Of a stretch of 64,000 bases of DNA, positions 53,961 through 63,915 are shown in pieces. The stretch's first letter is position 1. Every line of letters starts with the position of its first letter. A model generated the notes under the pieces. That model was not told the origin of the DNA and made no database searches. It was given only the letters and a program-made list of their open reading frames with translations. The stretch spans positions 1,732,501 through 1,796,500 of the forward strand of contig NZ_CP117445.1 of assembly GCF_030687715.1 (NCBI RefSeq). Direction: 5' to 3'. The stretch comes from Pseudomonas sp. FP2196 (lineage in GTDB: Bacteria; Pseudomonadota; Gammaproteobacteria; Pseudomonadales; Pseudomonadaceae). The translations under genes were made by a program, and so were the position numbers.

Positions 53961-53987
53961 TTGAGAGTAAGGCACGACATGTATAAT
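53961..53987 (+). promoter_or_regulatory. Probable sigma-70 promoter of the ccm operon
   Basis: A perfect TATAAT at 53982-53987 with TTGAGA at 53961-53966 (15-nt spacer, slightly short). It points towards ccmA, about 140 nt downstream, in the region between the divergent FliK-like gene and ccmA. Confidence 0.5.
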
Positions 53988-54127
53988 GCCGCCCGTCTTG
54001 CGCTTCGTTCAAAAAACATAGCAATTGTTTGACGCAGCTCTCTAGATCGAGCCGTCATTGCATCTATGCTGCATCTCTTTAACGGCCGCACCAGAGCCGA
54101 CTTGAACCGTATAAGGCCCGTGATCCC

Positions 54128-54763
54128 TTGACCAGTCCTGTCCTGCAAACCGTTGCCCTCGCGTGTGAGCGAGACCTGCGACTGCTCTTCGAAAATCTCG
54201 AATTGAGACTGGCCAGTGGCGATATGGTGCAGATCAGCGGTCCCAACGGCAGTGGTAAAACCAGTCTATTGCGCTTGTTGTCCGGTTTGATGCAGCCGAC
54301 CAGCGGTCAGGTGTTGCTCAACGGTCAGCCCTTGACCGAACAGCCGAGCGAACTGGCGCGCAACCTGTTGTGGATTGGCCATGCCGCCGGGATCAAGGAT
54401 CTGCTGACCCCGGAAGAAAACCTGTCCTGGCTCTGCGCTCTGCATCAGCCCGCCGAACGCGAGGCGATCTGGCAAGCACTGGCAGCCGTAGGATTGCACG
54501 GATTCGAAGATGTTCCCTGCCACACGCTTTCCGCCGGCCAGCAACGCCGCGTGGCGCTGGCGCGCTTGTATCTCGACAGCCCGCCGCTGTGGATTCTCGA
54601 CGAGCCGTTTACCGCTCTCGACAAGCAGGGCGTGGCGCAACTTGAAGAACACCTGGCCGGGCACTGCGAGCGCGGCGGCCTCGTCGTCCTGACGACCCAC
54701 CACACCCTGAGCCGGATGCCGGCCGGTTATCGCGACATCCATCTGGGGAACTGGGCAGTATGA
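54128..54763 (+). CDS. ccmA: Heme exporter ATPase CcmA
   Basis: ABC ATPase of the CcmABCD complex that releases holo-CcmE in System I cytochrome c maturation. 211 aa: Walker [18 protein letters not shown], signature [14 protein letters not shown], Walker [16 protein letters not shown] start at 54128; no nearer ATG keeps the conserved N-terminus. Confidence 0.95.
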   Translation: MTSPVLQTVALACERDLRLLFENLELRLASGDMVQISGPNGSGKTSLLRLLSGLMQPTSGQVLLNGQPLTEQPSELARNLLWIGHAAGIKDLLTPEENLSWLCALHQPAEREAIWQALAAVGLHGFEDVPCHTLSAGQQRRVALARLYLDSPPLWILDEPFTALDKQGVAQLEEHLAGHCERGGLVVLTTHHTLSRMPAGYRDIHLGNWAV

Positions 54764-55428
54764 GTGTGTTCGGCCTGCTGGTTGCCCGTGAGTCCCGACT
54801 GCTGTTTCGTCGCCCGGCGGAACTGGCCAATCCGCTGATTTTCTTCGCCATTGTCATCGCTTTGTTTCCGCTGGCCGTCGGCCCGGAAACTCAAGTCTTG
54901 CAAAACCTGTCCCCGGGGTTAGTCTGGGTGGCCGCACTTTTGTCGGTTCTGCTCTCGCTGGACGGGCTGTTTCGCAGTGATTTCGAGGACGGGTCCCTGG
55001 AACAGTGGGTCCTTTCGCCGCACCCGCTGCCACTTCTGGTCTTGGCCAAGGTGCTGGCACACTGGCTTTTTTCCGGACTGGCACTGGTATTGCTCTCGCC
55101 TTTGCTGGCGTTGATGCTCGGTTTGCCTGTCGCTTGTCTGCCGGTGTTGCTGCTTTCGTTGTTGCTGGGGACACCGGTGTTGAGCTTGCTCGGTGCGGTG
55201 GGCGCGGCACTGACGGTGGGTTTGAAACGGGGCGGCCTGTTGCTGGCGCTGCTGATTCTGCCGTTGTACATCCCGGTATTGATCCTTGGCAGTGGCGCCC
55301 TGCAAGCGGCGTTGCAAGGCATGCCGGCGACCGGGTATCTGCTGTGGCTTGGTAGCCTGACCGCTCTGGCGATCACCCTGACACCTTTTGCAATAGCGGC
55401 TGGCCTGAAGATCAGCGTCGGCGAATAA
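54760..55428 (+). CDS. ccmB: Heme exporter membrane protein CcmB
   Basis: Six-helix membrane partner of CcmA. 222 aa; [18 protein letters not shown] N-terminus and [30 protein letters not shown]. Overlaps ccmA (ATGA). Confidence 0.95.
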   Translation: MSVFGLLVARESRLLFRRPAELANPLIFFAIVIALFPLAVGPETQVLQNLSPGLVWVAALLSVLLSLDGLFRSDFEDGSLEQWVLSPHPLPLLVLAKVLAHWLFSGLALVLLSPLLALMLGLPVACLPVLLLSLLLGTPVLSLLGAVGAALTVGLKRGGLLLALLILPLYIPVLILGSGALQAALQGMPATGYLLWLGSLTALAITLTPFAIAAGLKISVGE

Positions 55429-55506
55429 TGAGGTCTGGTTAAAATTTAACCAGCAAAGACCCTGAGACCGCTCACACTGATGAGCGGCAACCGTGATGGA
55501 AACAGT

Positions 55507-56262
55507 ATGAACTGGACCTGGTTTCACAAGCTCGGCTCGCCCAAGTGGTTCTACGGCATCAGCAGCAAGTTTTTGCCGTGGCTGAGCATCGCTGCGTTGC
55601 TGTTGATTGGCGTTGGTGTCGTCTGGGGCCTGGCCTTCGCCCCGCCGGACTATCAGCAAGGCAACAGCTTTCGCATCATCTATATCCACGTGCCCGCCGC
55701 GATGCTCGCTCAGTCGATCTACGTGATGCTCGCGGTGTGCGGCGTGGTGGGTCTGGTTTGGAAGATGAAACTGGCCGACGTCGCCCTGCAATGCGCCGCA
55801 CCGATCGGCGCTTGGATGACCGCCGTGGCGCTGGTCACCGGGGCGATCTGGGGCAAGCCGACCTGGGGCTCGTGGTGGGTATGGGATGCGCGGCTGACCT
55901 CGATGCTGATTCTGCTGTTCCTGTATTTCGGCGTGATCGCGTTGGGCAACGCCATCAGCAACCGCGACAGCGCCGCCAAGGCTTGCGCGGTGCTGGCCAT
56001 CGTCGGCGTGATCAACATTCCGATCATCAAATACTCGGTGGAGTGGTGGAACACCCTGCATCAGGGCGCGACCTTCACCCTCACCGAAAAACCGGCAATG
56101 CCCGCTGAAATGTGGCTGCCGCTGCTGCTGACGGTGTTGGGTTTCTACTGTTTCTTCGGTGCCGTGTTGTTGCTGCGCATGCGCCTTGAAGTGCTCAAGC
56201 GCGAAGCCCGCGCCAGTTGGGTCAAAGAAGAAGTGCAGAGCAGTCTGGAGGCCGCGCGATGA
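55507..56262 (+). CDS. ccmC: Heme exporter protein CcmC
   Basis: Loads heme onto CcmE; member of the heme-handling protein family. 251 aa, six membrane helices, and the Trp-rich periplasmic loop [18 protein letters not shown]. The ATG at 55507 gives the family length; an upstream in-frame ATG (55480) would add nine residues. Confidence 0.96.
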   Translation: MNWTWFHKLGSPKWFYGISSKFLPWLSIAALLLIGVGVVWGLAFAPPDYQQGNSFRIIYIHVPAAMLAQSIYVMLAVCGVVGLVWKMKLADVALQCAAPIGAWMTAVALVTGAIWGKPTWGSWWVWDARLTSMLILLFLYFGVIALGNAISNRDSAAKACAVLAIVGVINIPIIKYSVEWWNTLHQGATFTLTEKPAMPAEMWLPLLLTVLGFYCFFGAVLLLRMRLEVLKREARASWVKEEVQSSLEAAR

Positions 56263-56435
56263 GTTTTGCTTCATTCGGCGACTTCCTCGCCATGGGCCAT
56301 CATGGCCTGTATGTCTGGTCGGCCTACGGCATCTGTCTGGCGGTGCTGATCCTTAACGTGGCGGCGCCGATCGCGGCCCGCAAGCGCTATCTGCAACAAG
56401 AGGCGCGTCGTCTGCGCCGGGAGAACGGCAAGTGA
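56259..56435 (+). CDS. ccmD: Heme exporter protein CcmD
   Basis: Small one-helix membrane protein that helps release holo-CcmE. 58 aa: [21 protein letters not shown], then a charged cytoplasmic tail ([18 protein letters not shown]). Start overlaps the ccmC stop (ATGA). Confidence 0.92.
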   Translation: MSFASFGDFLAMGHHGLYVWSAYGICLAVLILNVAAPIAARKRYLQQEARRLRRENGK

Positions 56436-56887
56436 ATCCGCTGCGCAAGAAACGTCTGATCATCATTCTGGCCATTCTGGTCGGGGTCGGCGCTGCCGTT
56501 GGCCTGGCCTTGAGTGCCCTGCAGCAGAACATCAACCTGTTTTACACCCCGACCCAGATCGCCAACGGCGAAGCGCCGCAGGACACTCGGATTCGTGCCG
56601 GCGGCATGGTCGAGAAGGGCTCGCTGCAACGTTCCCCGGATTCGCTGGACGTCAAATTCGTCGTCACCGACTTCAACAAGGCTGTGACCATCACCTATCG
56701 CGGCATCCTCCCGGATCTGTTCCGCGAAGGGCAGGGCATTGTCGCTCTGGGCAAAATCAACGCCGACGGCGTGGTCGTTGCCGATGAAGTGTTGGCCAAG
56801 CACGACGAGAAGTACATGCCGCCGGAAGTGACCAAGGCGTTGAAAGACAGCGGCCAATCCGCTCCGACCCCAGCGAAGGAGGGTTGA
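56432..56887 (+). CDS. ccmE: Heme chaperone CcmE
   Basis: Periplasmic heme carrier. 151 aa; N-terminal membrane anchor (~9-30), beta-barrel, and the heme-binding H124 with Y128 ([12 protein letters not shown]). GTG start overlapping ccmD. Confidence 0.96.
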   Translation: MNPLRKKRLIIILAILVGVGAAVGLALSALQQNINLFYTPTQIANGEAPQDTRIRAGGMVEKGSLQRSPDSLDVKFVVTDFNKAVTITYRGILPDLFREGQGIVALGKINADGVVVADEVLAKHDEKYMPPEVTKALKDSGQSAPTPAKEG

Positions 56888-56890
56888 TCG

Positions 56891-58879
56891 ATGACTTCCG
56901 CACTGTTTATTCCTGAGCTCGGCCATTTGGCGATGATTCTGGCGCTGTGTTTTGCGCTGGTGCAGGCCGTGGTGCCATTGGTCGGTGCCTGGCGCGGCGA
57001 CCGTTTCTGGATGAGTCTGGCCCAGCCAGCCGCGTGGGGGCAGTTTGCGTTTTTGCTGTTCGCGTTCGGCTGCCTGACCTACGCGTTCATGGCTGATGAC
57101 TTCTCTGTCGCCTATGTGGCGAACAACTCCAATACCGCTTTGCCGTGGTTCTACAAATTCAGCGCGGTGTGGGGCGCCCACGAAGGTTCGCTGTTGCTGT
57201 GGGCACTGATCCTCGGCGGCTGGACGTTCGCGGTGTCGGTGTTCTCTCGTCAGTTGCCGCAAGTCATGCTCGCCCGCGTCCTGGCGGTGATGGGCATGAT
57301 CAGCACCGGTTTTCTGCTGTTCCTGATCCTCACGTCCAACCCGTTCAAACGTATCCTCCCGCAAATGCCCAGCAATGGCGCGGACTTGAATCCGTTGTTG
57401 CAAGACATTGGCCTGATCGTTCACCCGCCGATGTTGTACATGGGCTACGTCGGCTTTTCGGTGGCGTTCGCGTTTGCCATCGCCGCGTTGATGGGCGGTC
57501 GTCTCGATGCGGCGTGGGCGCGCTGGTCGCGTCCGTGGACGATTGTGGCGTGGGCCTTCCTCGGCATCGGCATCACCCTCGGTTCGTGGTGGGCGTACTA
57601 CGAACTCGGCTGGGGCGGCTGGTGGTTCTGGGACCCGGTGGAAAACGCCTCGTTCATGCCATGGCTGGTCGGCACTGCGTTGATTCACTCGCTGGCGGTC
57701 ACGGAAAAACGCGGCGTGTTCAAGAGCTGGACGGTATTGCTGGCGATTGCGGCATTCTCCCTGAGCCTGCTCGGTACCTTCCTTGTGCGTTCCGGGGTGC
57801 TGACGTCGGTACACGCGTTTGCCTCCGACCCAGAGCGCGGCGTGTTCATCCTGATCTTCCTGCTGTTCGTGGTCGGTGGCTCGCTGACGTTGTTCGCGTT
57901 GCGCGCGCCCGTGGTCAAGAGTCAGGTCGGCTTTAACCTGTGGTCGCGGGAAACCCTGCTGCTGGGCAATAACCTGGTACTGGTCGTAGCCGCGTCGATG
58001 ATCCTGCTTGGCACGCTGTATCCGCTGATTCTTGATGCCATCAGCGGCGCCAAGCTGTCGGTCGGCCCGCCGTATTTCAACGCGCTGTTCATTCCGTTGA
58101 TGGCGCTGTTGATGCTGGTGATGGCGGTCGGTGTGGTCGTCCGTTGGAAAGACACGCCGGTTAAATGGCTGGCCAGCATGCTCACGCCTGTGTTGCTCGG
58201 CAGCGTTGCGCTGGCAGTGGTGGCCGGTGTGGCTTACGGCGATTTCAACTGGGCCGTTATCGCCACTTTCCTGCTCGCTGCGTGGGTGTTGCTGGCCGGT
58301 GTGCGCGACATCTTCGACAAGACTCGTCACAAAGGCCTGATCAAAGGCCTGCCGACCCTGACCCGCAGTTATTGGGGCATGCAGATCGCCCACCTCGGCA
58401 TCGCTGTTTGCGCGTTGGGTGTGGTGTTGTCGAGCCAGAACAGTGCCGAACGCGACCTGCGTCTGGCGCCGGGCGAGTCGATGTCCCTGGCCGGTTATCA
58501 GTTTGTCTTCGAAGGCGCCAAACACTTCGAAGGGCCGAACTTCACCTCCGACAAGGGCACCATTCGGGTCATTCGCGACGGCAAGGAAATCAGCGTGCTG
58601 CACCCGGAAAAACGTCTGTACACCGTGCAGAATTCGGTGATGACCGAAGCCGGGATCGACGCCGGTTTCACCCGTGATCTTTACGTCGCCCTCGGCGAGC
58701 CGTTGGGCAACGGCGCGTGGGCCGTGCGCGTGCACGTCAAACCGTTCGTGCGCTGGATCTGGTTCGGCGGCTTGCTCACAGGTGCAGGCGGGCTGCTGGC
58801 CGCACTGGATCGGCGTTATCGGGTCAAGGTGAAATCCAAAGTGCGTGAAGCGCTGGGCATGACGGGAGCGGCTGCATGA
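56891..58879 (+). CDS. ccmF: Cytochrome c heme lyase CcmF
   Basis: Large membrane protein that ligates heme to apocytochrome c. 662 aa, about 14-15 membrane helices, and the WWD heme-handling motif (LGWGGWWFWDPVENASFMPWL). A long minus-strand ORF over this gene is a shadow. Confidence 0.97.
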   Translation: MTSALFIPELGHLAMILALCFALVQAVVPLVGAWRGDRFWMSLAQPAAWGQFAFLLFAFGCLTYAFMADDFSVAYVANNSNTALPWFYKFSAVWGAHEGSLLLWALILGGWTFAVSVFSRQLPQVMLARVLAVMGMISTGFLLFLILTSNPFKRILPQMPSNGADLNPLLQDIGLIVHPPMLYMGYVGFSVAFAFAIAALMGGRLDAAWARWSRPWTIVAWAFLGIGITLGSWWAYYELGWGGWWFWDPVENASFMPWLVGTALIHSLAVTEKRGVFKSWTVLLAIAAFSLSLLGTFLVRSGVLTSVHAFASDPERGVFILIFLLFVVGGSLTLFALRAPVVKSQVGFNLWSRETLLLGNNLVLVVAASMILLGTLYPLILDAISGAKLSVGPPYFNALFIPLMALLMLVMAVGVVVRWKDTPVKWLASMLTPVLLGSVALAVVAGVAYGDFNWAVIATFLLAAWVLLAGVRDIFDKTRHKGLIKGLPTLTRSYWGMQIAHLGIAVCALGVVLSSQNSAERDLRLAPGESMSLAGYQFVFEGAKHFEGPNFTSDKGTIRVIRDGKEISVLHPEKRLYTVQNSVMTEAGIDAGFTRDLYVALGEPLGNGAWAVRVHVKPFVRWIWFGGLLTGAGGLLAALDRRYRVKVKSKVREALGMTGAAA

Positions 58880-59412
58880 GACGTTGGTTGATGCTGGCGC
58901 CACTGGCGATTTTCCTGCTGGTGGCGGTATTCCTTTATCGCGGTCTGTACCTGGATCCGGCGGAGCTGCCGTCGGCGATGATCAATAAACCGTTCCCGGA
59001 GTTTTCCCTGCCGAGCGTGCAGGGCGACAAGACCCTGACCCGCGCTGACATTCTCGGCAAGCCTGCGCTGGTCAACGTCTGGGGCACCTGGTGCATTTCC
59101 TGCCGGGTCGAGCATCCGGTGCTGAACAAGCTGGCCGAGCGCGGCGTGGTGATCTACGGGATCAACTACAAGGACGTCAACGCCGATGCCTTGAAGTGGC
59201 TGGCCGAATTCCACAATCCGTATCAGTTGGACATCCGGGACGACGAAGGCTCGCTGGGCCTGAATCTCGGCGTGTACGGCGCGCCGGAAACCTTCTTCAT
59301 CGACGCCAAGGGCATCATTCGCGACAAGTACGTCGGCGTGATTGACGAGCAGGTCTGGCGCGAAAAACTCGCGGCCAAGTATCAGGCGCTGGTCGATGAG
59401 GCCACGCCATGA
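58876..59412 (+). CDS. ccmG: Thiol:disulfide interchange protein CcmG (DsbE)
   Basis: Periplasmic thioredoxin-like protein that keeps apocytochrome cysteines reduced. 178 aa: N-terminal anchor, then the active site WGTWCISCRVEHP (C73, C76). The dipeptide between the cysteines is Ile-Ser; many CcmG proteins have Pro after the first Cys. Confidence 0.95.
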   Translation: MRRWLMLAPLAIFLLVAVFLYRGLYLDPAELPSAMINKPFPEFSLPSVQGDKTLTRADILGKPALVNVWGTWCISCRVEHPVLNKLAERGVVIYGINYKDVNADALKWLAEFHNPYQLDIRDDEGSLGLNLGVYGAPETFFIDAKGIIRDKYVGVIDEQVWREKLAAKYQALVDEATP

Positions 59413-59879
59413 AGCGCTTTCTAGCCGCCGTGGTATTGGGTTTGAGTCTGGTGGGTGTGGCTCACGCCGCCATCGACACCTACGAGTTCGCCAAAGAAGG
59501 TGATCGCGAGCGTTTCCGCGAATTGACCAAGGAGCTGCGCTGCCCCAAGTGCCAGAACCAGGACATCGCCGATTCCAACGCACCGATTGCCGCTGACCTG
59601 CGCAAAGAGATTTTCCGCATGCTTGGCGAGGGCAAGGACAATCAGCAGATCATCGACTTCATGGTCGACCGCTACGGTGATTTCGTCCGTTACAAACCGG
59701 CGCTCAACGCCAAGACTGCATTGCTGTGGTTCGGCCCGGCCGGGTTGCTGCTCGGTGGGTTCGTGGTGATCGCGGTGATCGTCCGCCGACGTCGCGGCCA
59801 GCGCGCCGAGACCCCGCAAGCGCTGTCCATCGAAGAGCGTCAGCGCCTCGACCAACTGTTGGATAAAAACCAAGAATGA
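59409..59879 (+). CDS. ccmH: Cytochrome c maturation protein CcmH
   Basis: Thiol-redox subunit of the heme lyase. 156 aa: signal peptide, the LRCPKCQNQ motif (C45, C48), and a C-terminal membrane helix ([22 protein letters not shown]). This is the short CcmH form; the TPR part is in the separate ccmI. Confidence 0.95.
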   Translation: MKRFLAAVVLGLSLVGVAHAAIDTYEFAKEGDRERFRELTKELRCPKCQNQDIADSNAPIAADLRKEIFRMLGEGKDNQQIIDFMVDRYGDFVRYKPALNAKTALLWFGPAGLLLGGFVVIAVIVRRRRGQRAETPQALSIEERQRLDQLLDKNQE

Positions 59880-61078
59880 TTGATTTCTGGCTTGCCGCAG
59901 GGCTGTTGCTTCTGGTCGCCCTGAGTTTTCTGCTGATCCCTGTTCTGCGTGAACGCCGCGCCCAGCGTGAAGAGGATCGTACTGCTCTCAACGTTGCGCT
60001 GTATCAGGAACGCGTTGCCGAGTTGCAAGCGCAACAGGCCGAAGGTGTGCTGGATGCCGCGCAAATGGACAGCGGCCGCGCTGAAGCTGCGCGCGAACTG
60101 CTCGCCGATACCGAAGGTGTTGCGGCGCCGCGCGTCTCGAAGCTGGGCAAACCGTTGCCGCTGCTGTCGGCGGTGTTGGTGCCGGTTTTGGGCCTGGGTC
60201 TGTATCTGCATTTCGGCGCAGCCGACAAGGTCGAACTGACCCGCGAATTCGCCCAGGCACCGCAGTCGATGGAAGAGATGACCCAGCGTCTGGAGCGTGC
60301 GGTTGCCGCGCAGCCCGATTCCGCTGAAGGTCTGTATTTCCTGGGTCGCACCTACATGGCTCAGGAGCGTCCGGCGGACGCGGCGAAGATGTTCGAACGC
60401 GCCGCCAACCTCGCCGGTCGTCAGCCGGAACTGCTCGGCCAATGGGCGCAGGCGCAGTATTTTGCTGACGGCAAAAAGTGGTCGGACAAGATCCAGGCCC
60501 TGACCGATGAAGCGCTGAAGGCTGATCCGAAGGAAGTCACCAGCCTCGGTCTGCTCGGCATCGCCGCGTTCGAAGGCGAGCGTTATCAGGAAGCCATCGA
60601 TTACTGGAACCGTCTGTTGGCGCAATTGCCGCCGGAGGACAATTCCCGTGCCGCGCTGCAAGGCGGGATCGAGCGAGCCGCTGAACGCCTGCAAGCCAGC
60701 GGCGGCAAGGTCGCCCAGGCACCGGCGCCGAAAGCGGCGGCGCTGCTCAAAGTCAGCGTGGATCTGGCCAGCGAACTCAAAGGCAAGGTGCAACCGGGTG
60801 ACAGCGTGTTCATCTTCGCCCGCGCCACGTCCGGGCCACCGGCGCCCCTGGCGGCCAAGCGCCTGACCGTGGCGGATCTGCCGGTAACGGTTGAACTGGG
60901 CGATGCCGACGCCATGATGCCGCAGTTGAAACTGTCGAACTTTCCTGAAGTCCAACTGGTTGCGCGCATCTCCCGTGCCGGTCAGCCGACCGCAGGGGAG
61001 TGGGTCGGTCGCAGCGGGCCTCTGGCCAGCAGCACCACCGCGCTACAAAAACTGACCATCGACAGCCCGGACAAGTAA
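59876..61078 (+). CDS. ccmI: Cytochrome c maturation protein CcmI
   Basis: Apocytochrome chaperone of the heme lyase complex. 400 aa: two N-terminal membrane helices, TPR repeats (~130-260, [31 protein letters not shown]), and a C-terminal beta domain. Last gene of the ccm operon. Confidence 0.93.
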   Translation: MIDFWLAAGLLLLVALSFLLIPVLRERRAQREEDRTALNVALYQERVAELQAQQAEGVLDAAQMDSGRAEAARELLADTEGVAAPRVSKLGKPLPLLSAVLVPVLGLGLYLHFGAADKVELTREFAQAPQSMEEMTQRLERAVAAQPDSAEGLYFLGRTYMAQERPADAAKMFERAANLAGRQPELLGQWAQAQYFADGKKWSDKIQALTDEALKADPKEVTSLGLLGIAAFEGERYQEAIDYWNRLLAQLPPEDNSRAALQGGIERAAERLQASGGKVAQAPAPKAAALLKVSVDLASELKGKVQPGDSVFIFARATSGPPAPLAAKRLTVADLPVTVELGDADAMMPQLKLSNFPEVQLVARISRAGQPTAGEWVGRSGPLASSTTALQKLTIDSPDK

Positions 61079-61103
61079 CCGGGCAACACAGGAAAGCACC
61101 GCC

Positions 61104-61508
61104 ATGCACACCCTCGCCCGAATCACGGTTCTCACATTGGCCCTGGGCCTGAGCGCATGTGCGGTGCAACCACCGGGACGGACCACTAACCTGCCGCCGA
61201 TCCCTCCGTCACAACCGAGCCCGACCCCGTCGACCTCGCCAACACCGGGCAAAAGCATCCCCGCCAAACCGGCAAAACCCGTCCCACGCACCTCAGCCAG
61301 CTTCGCCCCACCACCGGGCGGCAACAGCCATTGGGATCAGAAACTCGGCGTCTATGTGCTCGACGACCAGTCCAACACGTTCTACCGACAGCGCACCTAC
61401 TTCCGCTGGAACAATGGCTGGAGCCGCTCCGTCAGCCCCAACGGCCCGTGGGAAGACACCGACATCCACGGCGTGCCGCCGGGGCTGGGCAAGAAATTCG
61501 GGCAGTAA
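61104..61508 (+). CDS. Small lipoprotein of unknown function
   Basis: A 134-aa protein with a lipoprotein signal peptide and lipobox LSAC (Cys ~20), a Pro/Ser/Thr-rich linker (~25-65), and a C-terminal domain of aromatic residues (YVLDDQSNTFYRQRTYFRWNNGWSRSVSP). Probably an envelope lipoprotein; not recognised further. Followed by a strong terminator. Confidence 0.75.
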   Translation: MHTLARITVLTLALGLSACAVQPPGRTTNLPPIPPSQPSPTPSTSPTPGKSIPAKPAKPVPRTSASFAPPPGGNSHWDQKLGVYVLDDQSNTFYRQRTYFRWNNGWSRSVSPNGPWEDTDIHGVPPGLGKKFGQ

Positions 61509-61511
61509 ATG

Positions 61512-61539
61512 AAAACGGCGATCCTCGGATCGCCGTTTT
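61512..61539 (+). terminator. Terminator after the lipoprotein gene
   Basis: A perfect 12-bp stem AAAACGGCGATC/GATCGCCGTTTT with a 4-nt loop. Confidence 0.92.
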
Positions 61540-61670
61540 GCTGTGTGCCTGTCGGGTTCGCACAGAAATTGCTCAAGCAAGTGCTGCGCAAAGCTCCGGG
61601 TCTAGCGTTTCAATCACACTCTGTAAAACAACCGGACGTCGCTCTCTGGATTTCTGTGCTTGAGTAAAAA

Positions 61671-61684
61671 TAACTCTAGGGTTA
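61671..61684. promoter_or_regulatory. Quasi-palindrome upstream of hicA (possible HicB operator)
   Basis: TAACTCTAGGGTTA is a 14-nt inverted repeat with 12 of 14 positions symmetric, centred on CTAG, 19 nt before the hicA RBS. HicB antitoxins with a ribbon-helix-helix domain bind such sites to repress their own operon. Confidence 0.4.
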
Positions 61685-61715
61685 CTTTTGATGAGCCGGG
61701 GCAAGGAGGCGATTG

Positions 61716-61928
61716 GTGCAAAGCAGGTTATTGATCAAGGAGCTGGAGGAGGCGGGTTGGACGCTGGACCGGATCACCGGCAGTCATCACATTTTCAGGC
61801 ACCCTTACAACCCTTACACGATTCCCGTTCCTCATCCGAAAAAGGATTTGCCGTTGGGGACAGTCAAAAGCACCAGGAGGCGTGCCGGGTTGTACAACCC
61901 GCCAGCCAGTTTCGAAGGAGATCCATAA
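61716..61928 (+). CDS. hicA: HicA-family mRNA interferase toxin
   Basis: A 70-aa double-stranded-RNA-binding-fold toxin: LIKELEEAGWTLDRITGSHHIFRHP with the catalytic His in GSHH, then IPVPHPKKDLPLGTVKSTRRRAGL. GTG at 61716 is preferred (AAGGAGG 6 nt upstream); the TTG at 61713 is too close to the RBS. Stop overlaps the hicB ATG. Confidence 0.9.
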   Translation: MQSRLLIKELEEAGWTLDRITGSHHIFRHPYNPYTIPVPHPKKDLPLGTVKSTRRRAGLYNPPASFEGDP

Positions 61929-62332
61929 TGCAATATCCAATCTGCATCGAGTGGGGCGATGAGAACACCGCCATCGGTATTCAGATCCCCGATATTCCCG
62001 GCGCCGTGACGGCAGGGGATAGCTTTGAAGATGCTTACAAGGCTGCCGTTGAAATCGCCCACATCATGTTGCAGGAGATTGCGGCGACCGCAGAGTCGAT
62101 TCCGATGCCGACCTCTGCGGCGGCGCATCGCAATAATCCGGAGTTCGCCGGGATGGGCTGGGGCATGCTGGAGCTGGATATCTCGCCGTACCTGGGCAAG
62201 ACCGAGAAGGTCAACGTGACTCTGCCAGGTTATGTGATTCAGCGAATCGACCGCTATGTGCGCGAGCACAACGTCAAAAGCCGCTCGTCCTTTTTGGCGG
62301 ATGCGGCGATGGAGAAGTTGGTTCGGTATTGA
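61928..62332 (+). CDS. hicB: HicB-family antitoxin
   Basis: A 134-aa antitoxin: N-terminal HicB domain (IEWGDENTAIGIQIPDIPGAVTAGDSFEDAYK) and a C-terminal ribbon-helix-helix DNA-binding part (KVNVTLPGYVIQRIDRYVREHN, SRSSFLADAAMEKL). Coupled to hicA by a one-base overlap. Confidence 0.9.
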   Translation: MQYPICIEWGDENTAIGIQIPDIPGAVTAGDSFEDAYKAAVEIAHIMLQEIAATAESIPMPTSAAAHRNNPEFAGMGWGMLELDISPYLGKTEKVNVTLPGYVIQRIDRYVREHNVKSRSSFLADAAMEKLVRY

Positions 62333-62367
62333 AAACATCGCGGGCCAGTTGGCCCGCGATGTTTTTT
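62332..62367. terminator. Bidirectional terminator between hicB and the MFS gene
   Basis: 16-bp stem (62332-62347 with 62350-62365), AAAA on one side and TTTTTT on the other. It serves the two convergent genes. Confidence 0.92.
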
Positions 62368-62372
62368 ACGTG

Positions 62373-63560
62373 TTACGCAGTCGCCAGTGACCGCCCTTGT
62401 GATGCACTCAAGAACCGCAGCAGTGCCAACAGCGGAAACGCACTGCCGACAATCACGATCCACAACCAGCCGCCATGCTCGAACACCGCGCTGGCCACCG
62501 ACGAGCCGAAGGCGCCGCCGATGAAGATGCTGGTCATGTACAGCGCGTTCAAGCGGCCACGGCTTTTGGCGTCCAGCGAGTAGACCGCGCGCTGGCCAAG
62601 CACCATGTTCATCTGCACGCAGAAGTCGAGTACCACGCCGGTCACGGCCAGGCCGATCACGCTGTAGGCCGGGTGGATGAACGCGGGCAGGAAGCTCAAG
62701 CTGGCGAATAGCATGGCCAGCAGCGAGGCGATGCGGGTGTGGCCGGCGTCGGCCAGGCGTCCGGCGATGGGGGCGGCGATGGCACCGATGGCGCCGACCA
62801 GAGCGAAGATCGCGATGCCGCTTTGCGACAGGCCGTGGTTGCGCGCCAACTCCAGCGGCACGGCAGTCCAGAACAGGCTGAACGTGGCGAACATGCAACC
62901 CTGGTAAAACGCGCGCTGACGCAGCACCGGTTGCTGGCGCAGCAGCGTCCACAGCGAACCGAGCAGTTGCCCGTAAGTGGCGCTGTGATCCGGTTGGCGC
63001 TTGGGCACGGTGAGTGCCAACACCACGCTGATCGCCGCCATCAACGCCGCAGCAATCATGAACATCGCCCGCCAGCCCAAGTGGTCGGCGACCACGCTCG
63101 ACACCGGTCGCGCCAGCAGAATACCCAGCAGCAAGCCGCCCATGATTCCGCCGACCACTCGACCGCGAGATTCTTCCGGCGCCAGATGCGCGGCCAGCGG
63201 AATCAGAATTTGCACCGATACCGAACTGAAACCCACCAGCAACGAGATCAGCAGAAACAGGTTGGGCTGATCAGTGAACGCCGCACCAAGCAGGCTGGCA
63301 ATCGCCACCACGGTGGTGATGATCATCAATCGGCGGTTTTCCAGCAGGTCGCCCAGCGGCACCAGGAAGAACAGGCCCAGCGCGTAACCGATCTGTGTCA
63401 GCGAGACGATGAAACTGGCCATGGTGTCAGTCAGACCGATGTCCGGCGCAATCAGGCCAATGATCGGTTGCGCATAGTAGATGTTGGCAACGATGGCGCC
63501 GCAGCAGAAGGCGAACAGCAGCACCATGCCTCGGGTCATTGTGTGGGTTGTGGCGGTCAT
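62373..63560 (-). CDS. MFS transporter
   Basis: A 395-aa major facilitator with 12 predicted membrane helices, starting MTATTHTMTRGMVLLFAFCCG. Characteristic parts are IGYALGLFFLVPLGDLLENRR (motif A region) and GGIMGGLLLGILLARPVSSVV. Probably a drug/metabolite exporter of the EmrD/YnfM type; the substrate is unknown. The ATG at 63560 is used; the longer frame start adds 16 non-conserved residues. Confidence 0.88.
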   Translation of the reverse strand: MTATTHTMTRGMVLLFAFCCGAIVANIYYAQPIIGLIAPDIGLTDTMASFIVSLTQIGYALGLFFLVPLGDLLENRRLMIITTVVAIASLLGAAFTDQPNLFLLISLLVGFSSVSVQILIPLAAHLAPEESRGRVVGGIMGGLLLGILLARPVSSVVADHLGWRAMFMIAAALMAAISVVLALTVPKRQPDHSATYGQLLGSLWTLLRQQPVLRQRAFYQGCMFATFSLFWTAVPLELARNHGLSQSGIAIFALVGAIGAIAAPIAGRLADAGHTRIASLLAMLFASLSFLPAFIHPAYSVIGLAVTGVVLDFCVQMNMVLGQRAVYSLDAKSRGRLNALYMTSIFIGGAFGSSVASAVFEHGGWLWIVIVGSAFPLLALLRFLSASQGRSLATA

Positions 63561-63868
63561 AAGGTTTCTCGATCCGGCGAAATGGAATGCGGTGAGGCTA
63601 AGGGACAAACCGGAGCGGCAGAAGCGGCCTGCGGTTGATAACAGTTATTCCGTCGCGCAATGAATGGCGTGAATCATGGGTTGTCCATCGGCGAACCTTG
63701 CGTCCGACCGTTGAGCGTCGATGATACATTCACTTACATCTTGTTCGATAGCGTGCTTATGTTTGCATTGGCTGTTGCAACGTTCCTCACCGAAGGATTG
63801 CAATGTTTGTCGTCAACTTGGTGTCGGGGATCGTGCTTGCTCAAGGTTGGGGTAGGGAATCCGGACAC
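63561..63868. other. Intergenic region upstream of the MFS gene
   Basis: About 310 nt without a convincing gene. It should hold the MFS promoter (minus strand). A 75-codon plus-strand ORF here runs into the terminator at 63869 and is not accepted. No repeat or RNA gene recognised. Confidence 0.5.
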
Positions 63869-63899
63869 AAAAAAGGCGACCTGTTGAGGTCGCCTTTTT
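63869..63899. terminator. Terminator of the sulfate-binding protein gene
   Basis: 13-bp stem AAAAAGGCGACCT/AGGTCGCCTTTTT with loop GTTG, 17 nt beyond the stop of the minus-strand gene. Confidence 0.9.
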
Positions 63900-63915
63900 C
63901 ATTTCAGCTCAAGCC

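Noticed and set aside
56387..58903. 838-codon minus-strand ORF opposite ccmE-ccmF
   Set aside because: Low-complexity His/Arg/Gln-rich translation, opposite two clearly conserved ccm genes.
63660..63887. 75-codon plus-strand ORF near the right end
   Set aside because: No ribosome site and it reads through the terminator stem at 63869-63899; no recognisable motif.
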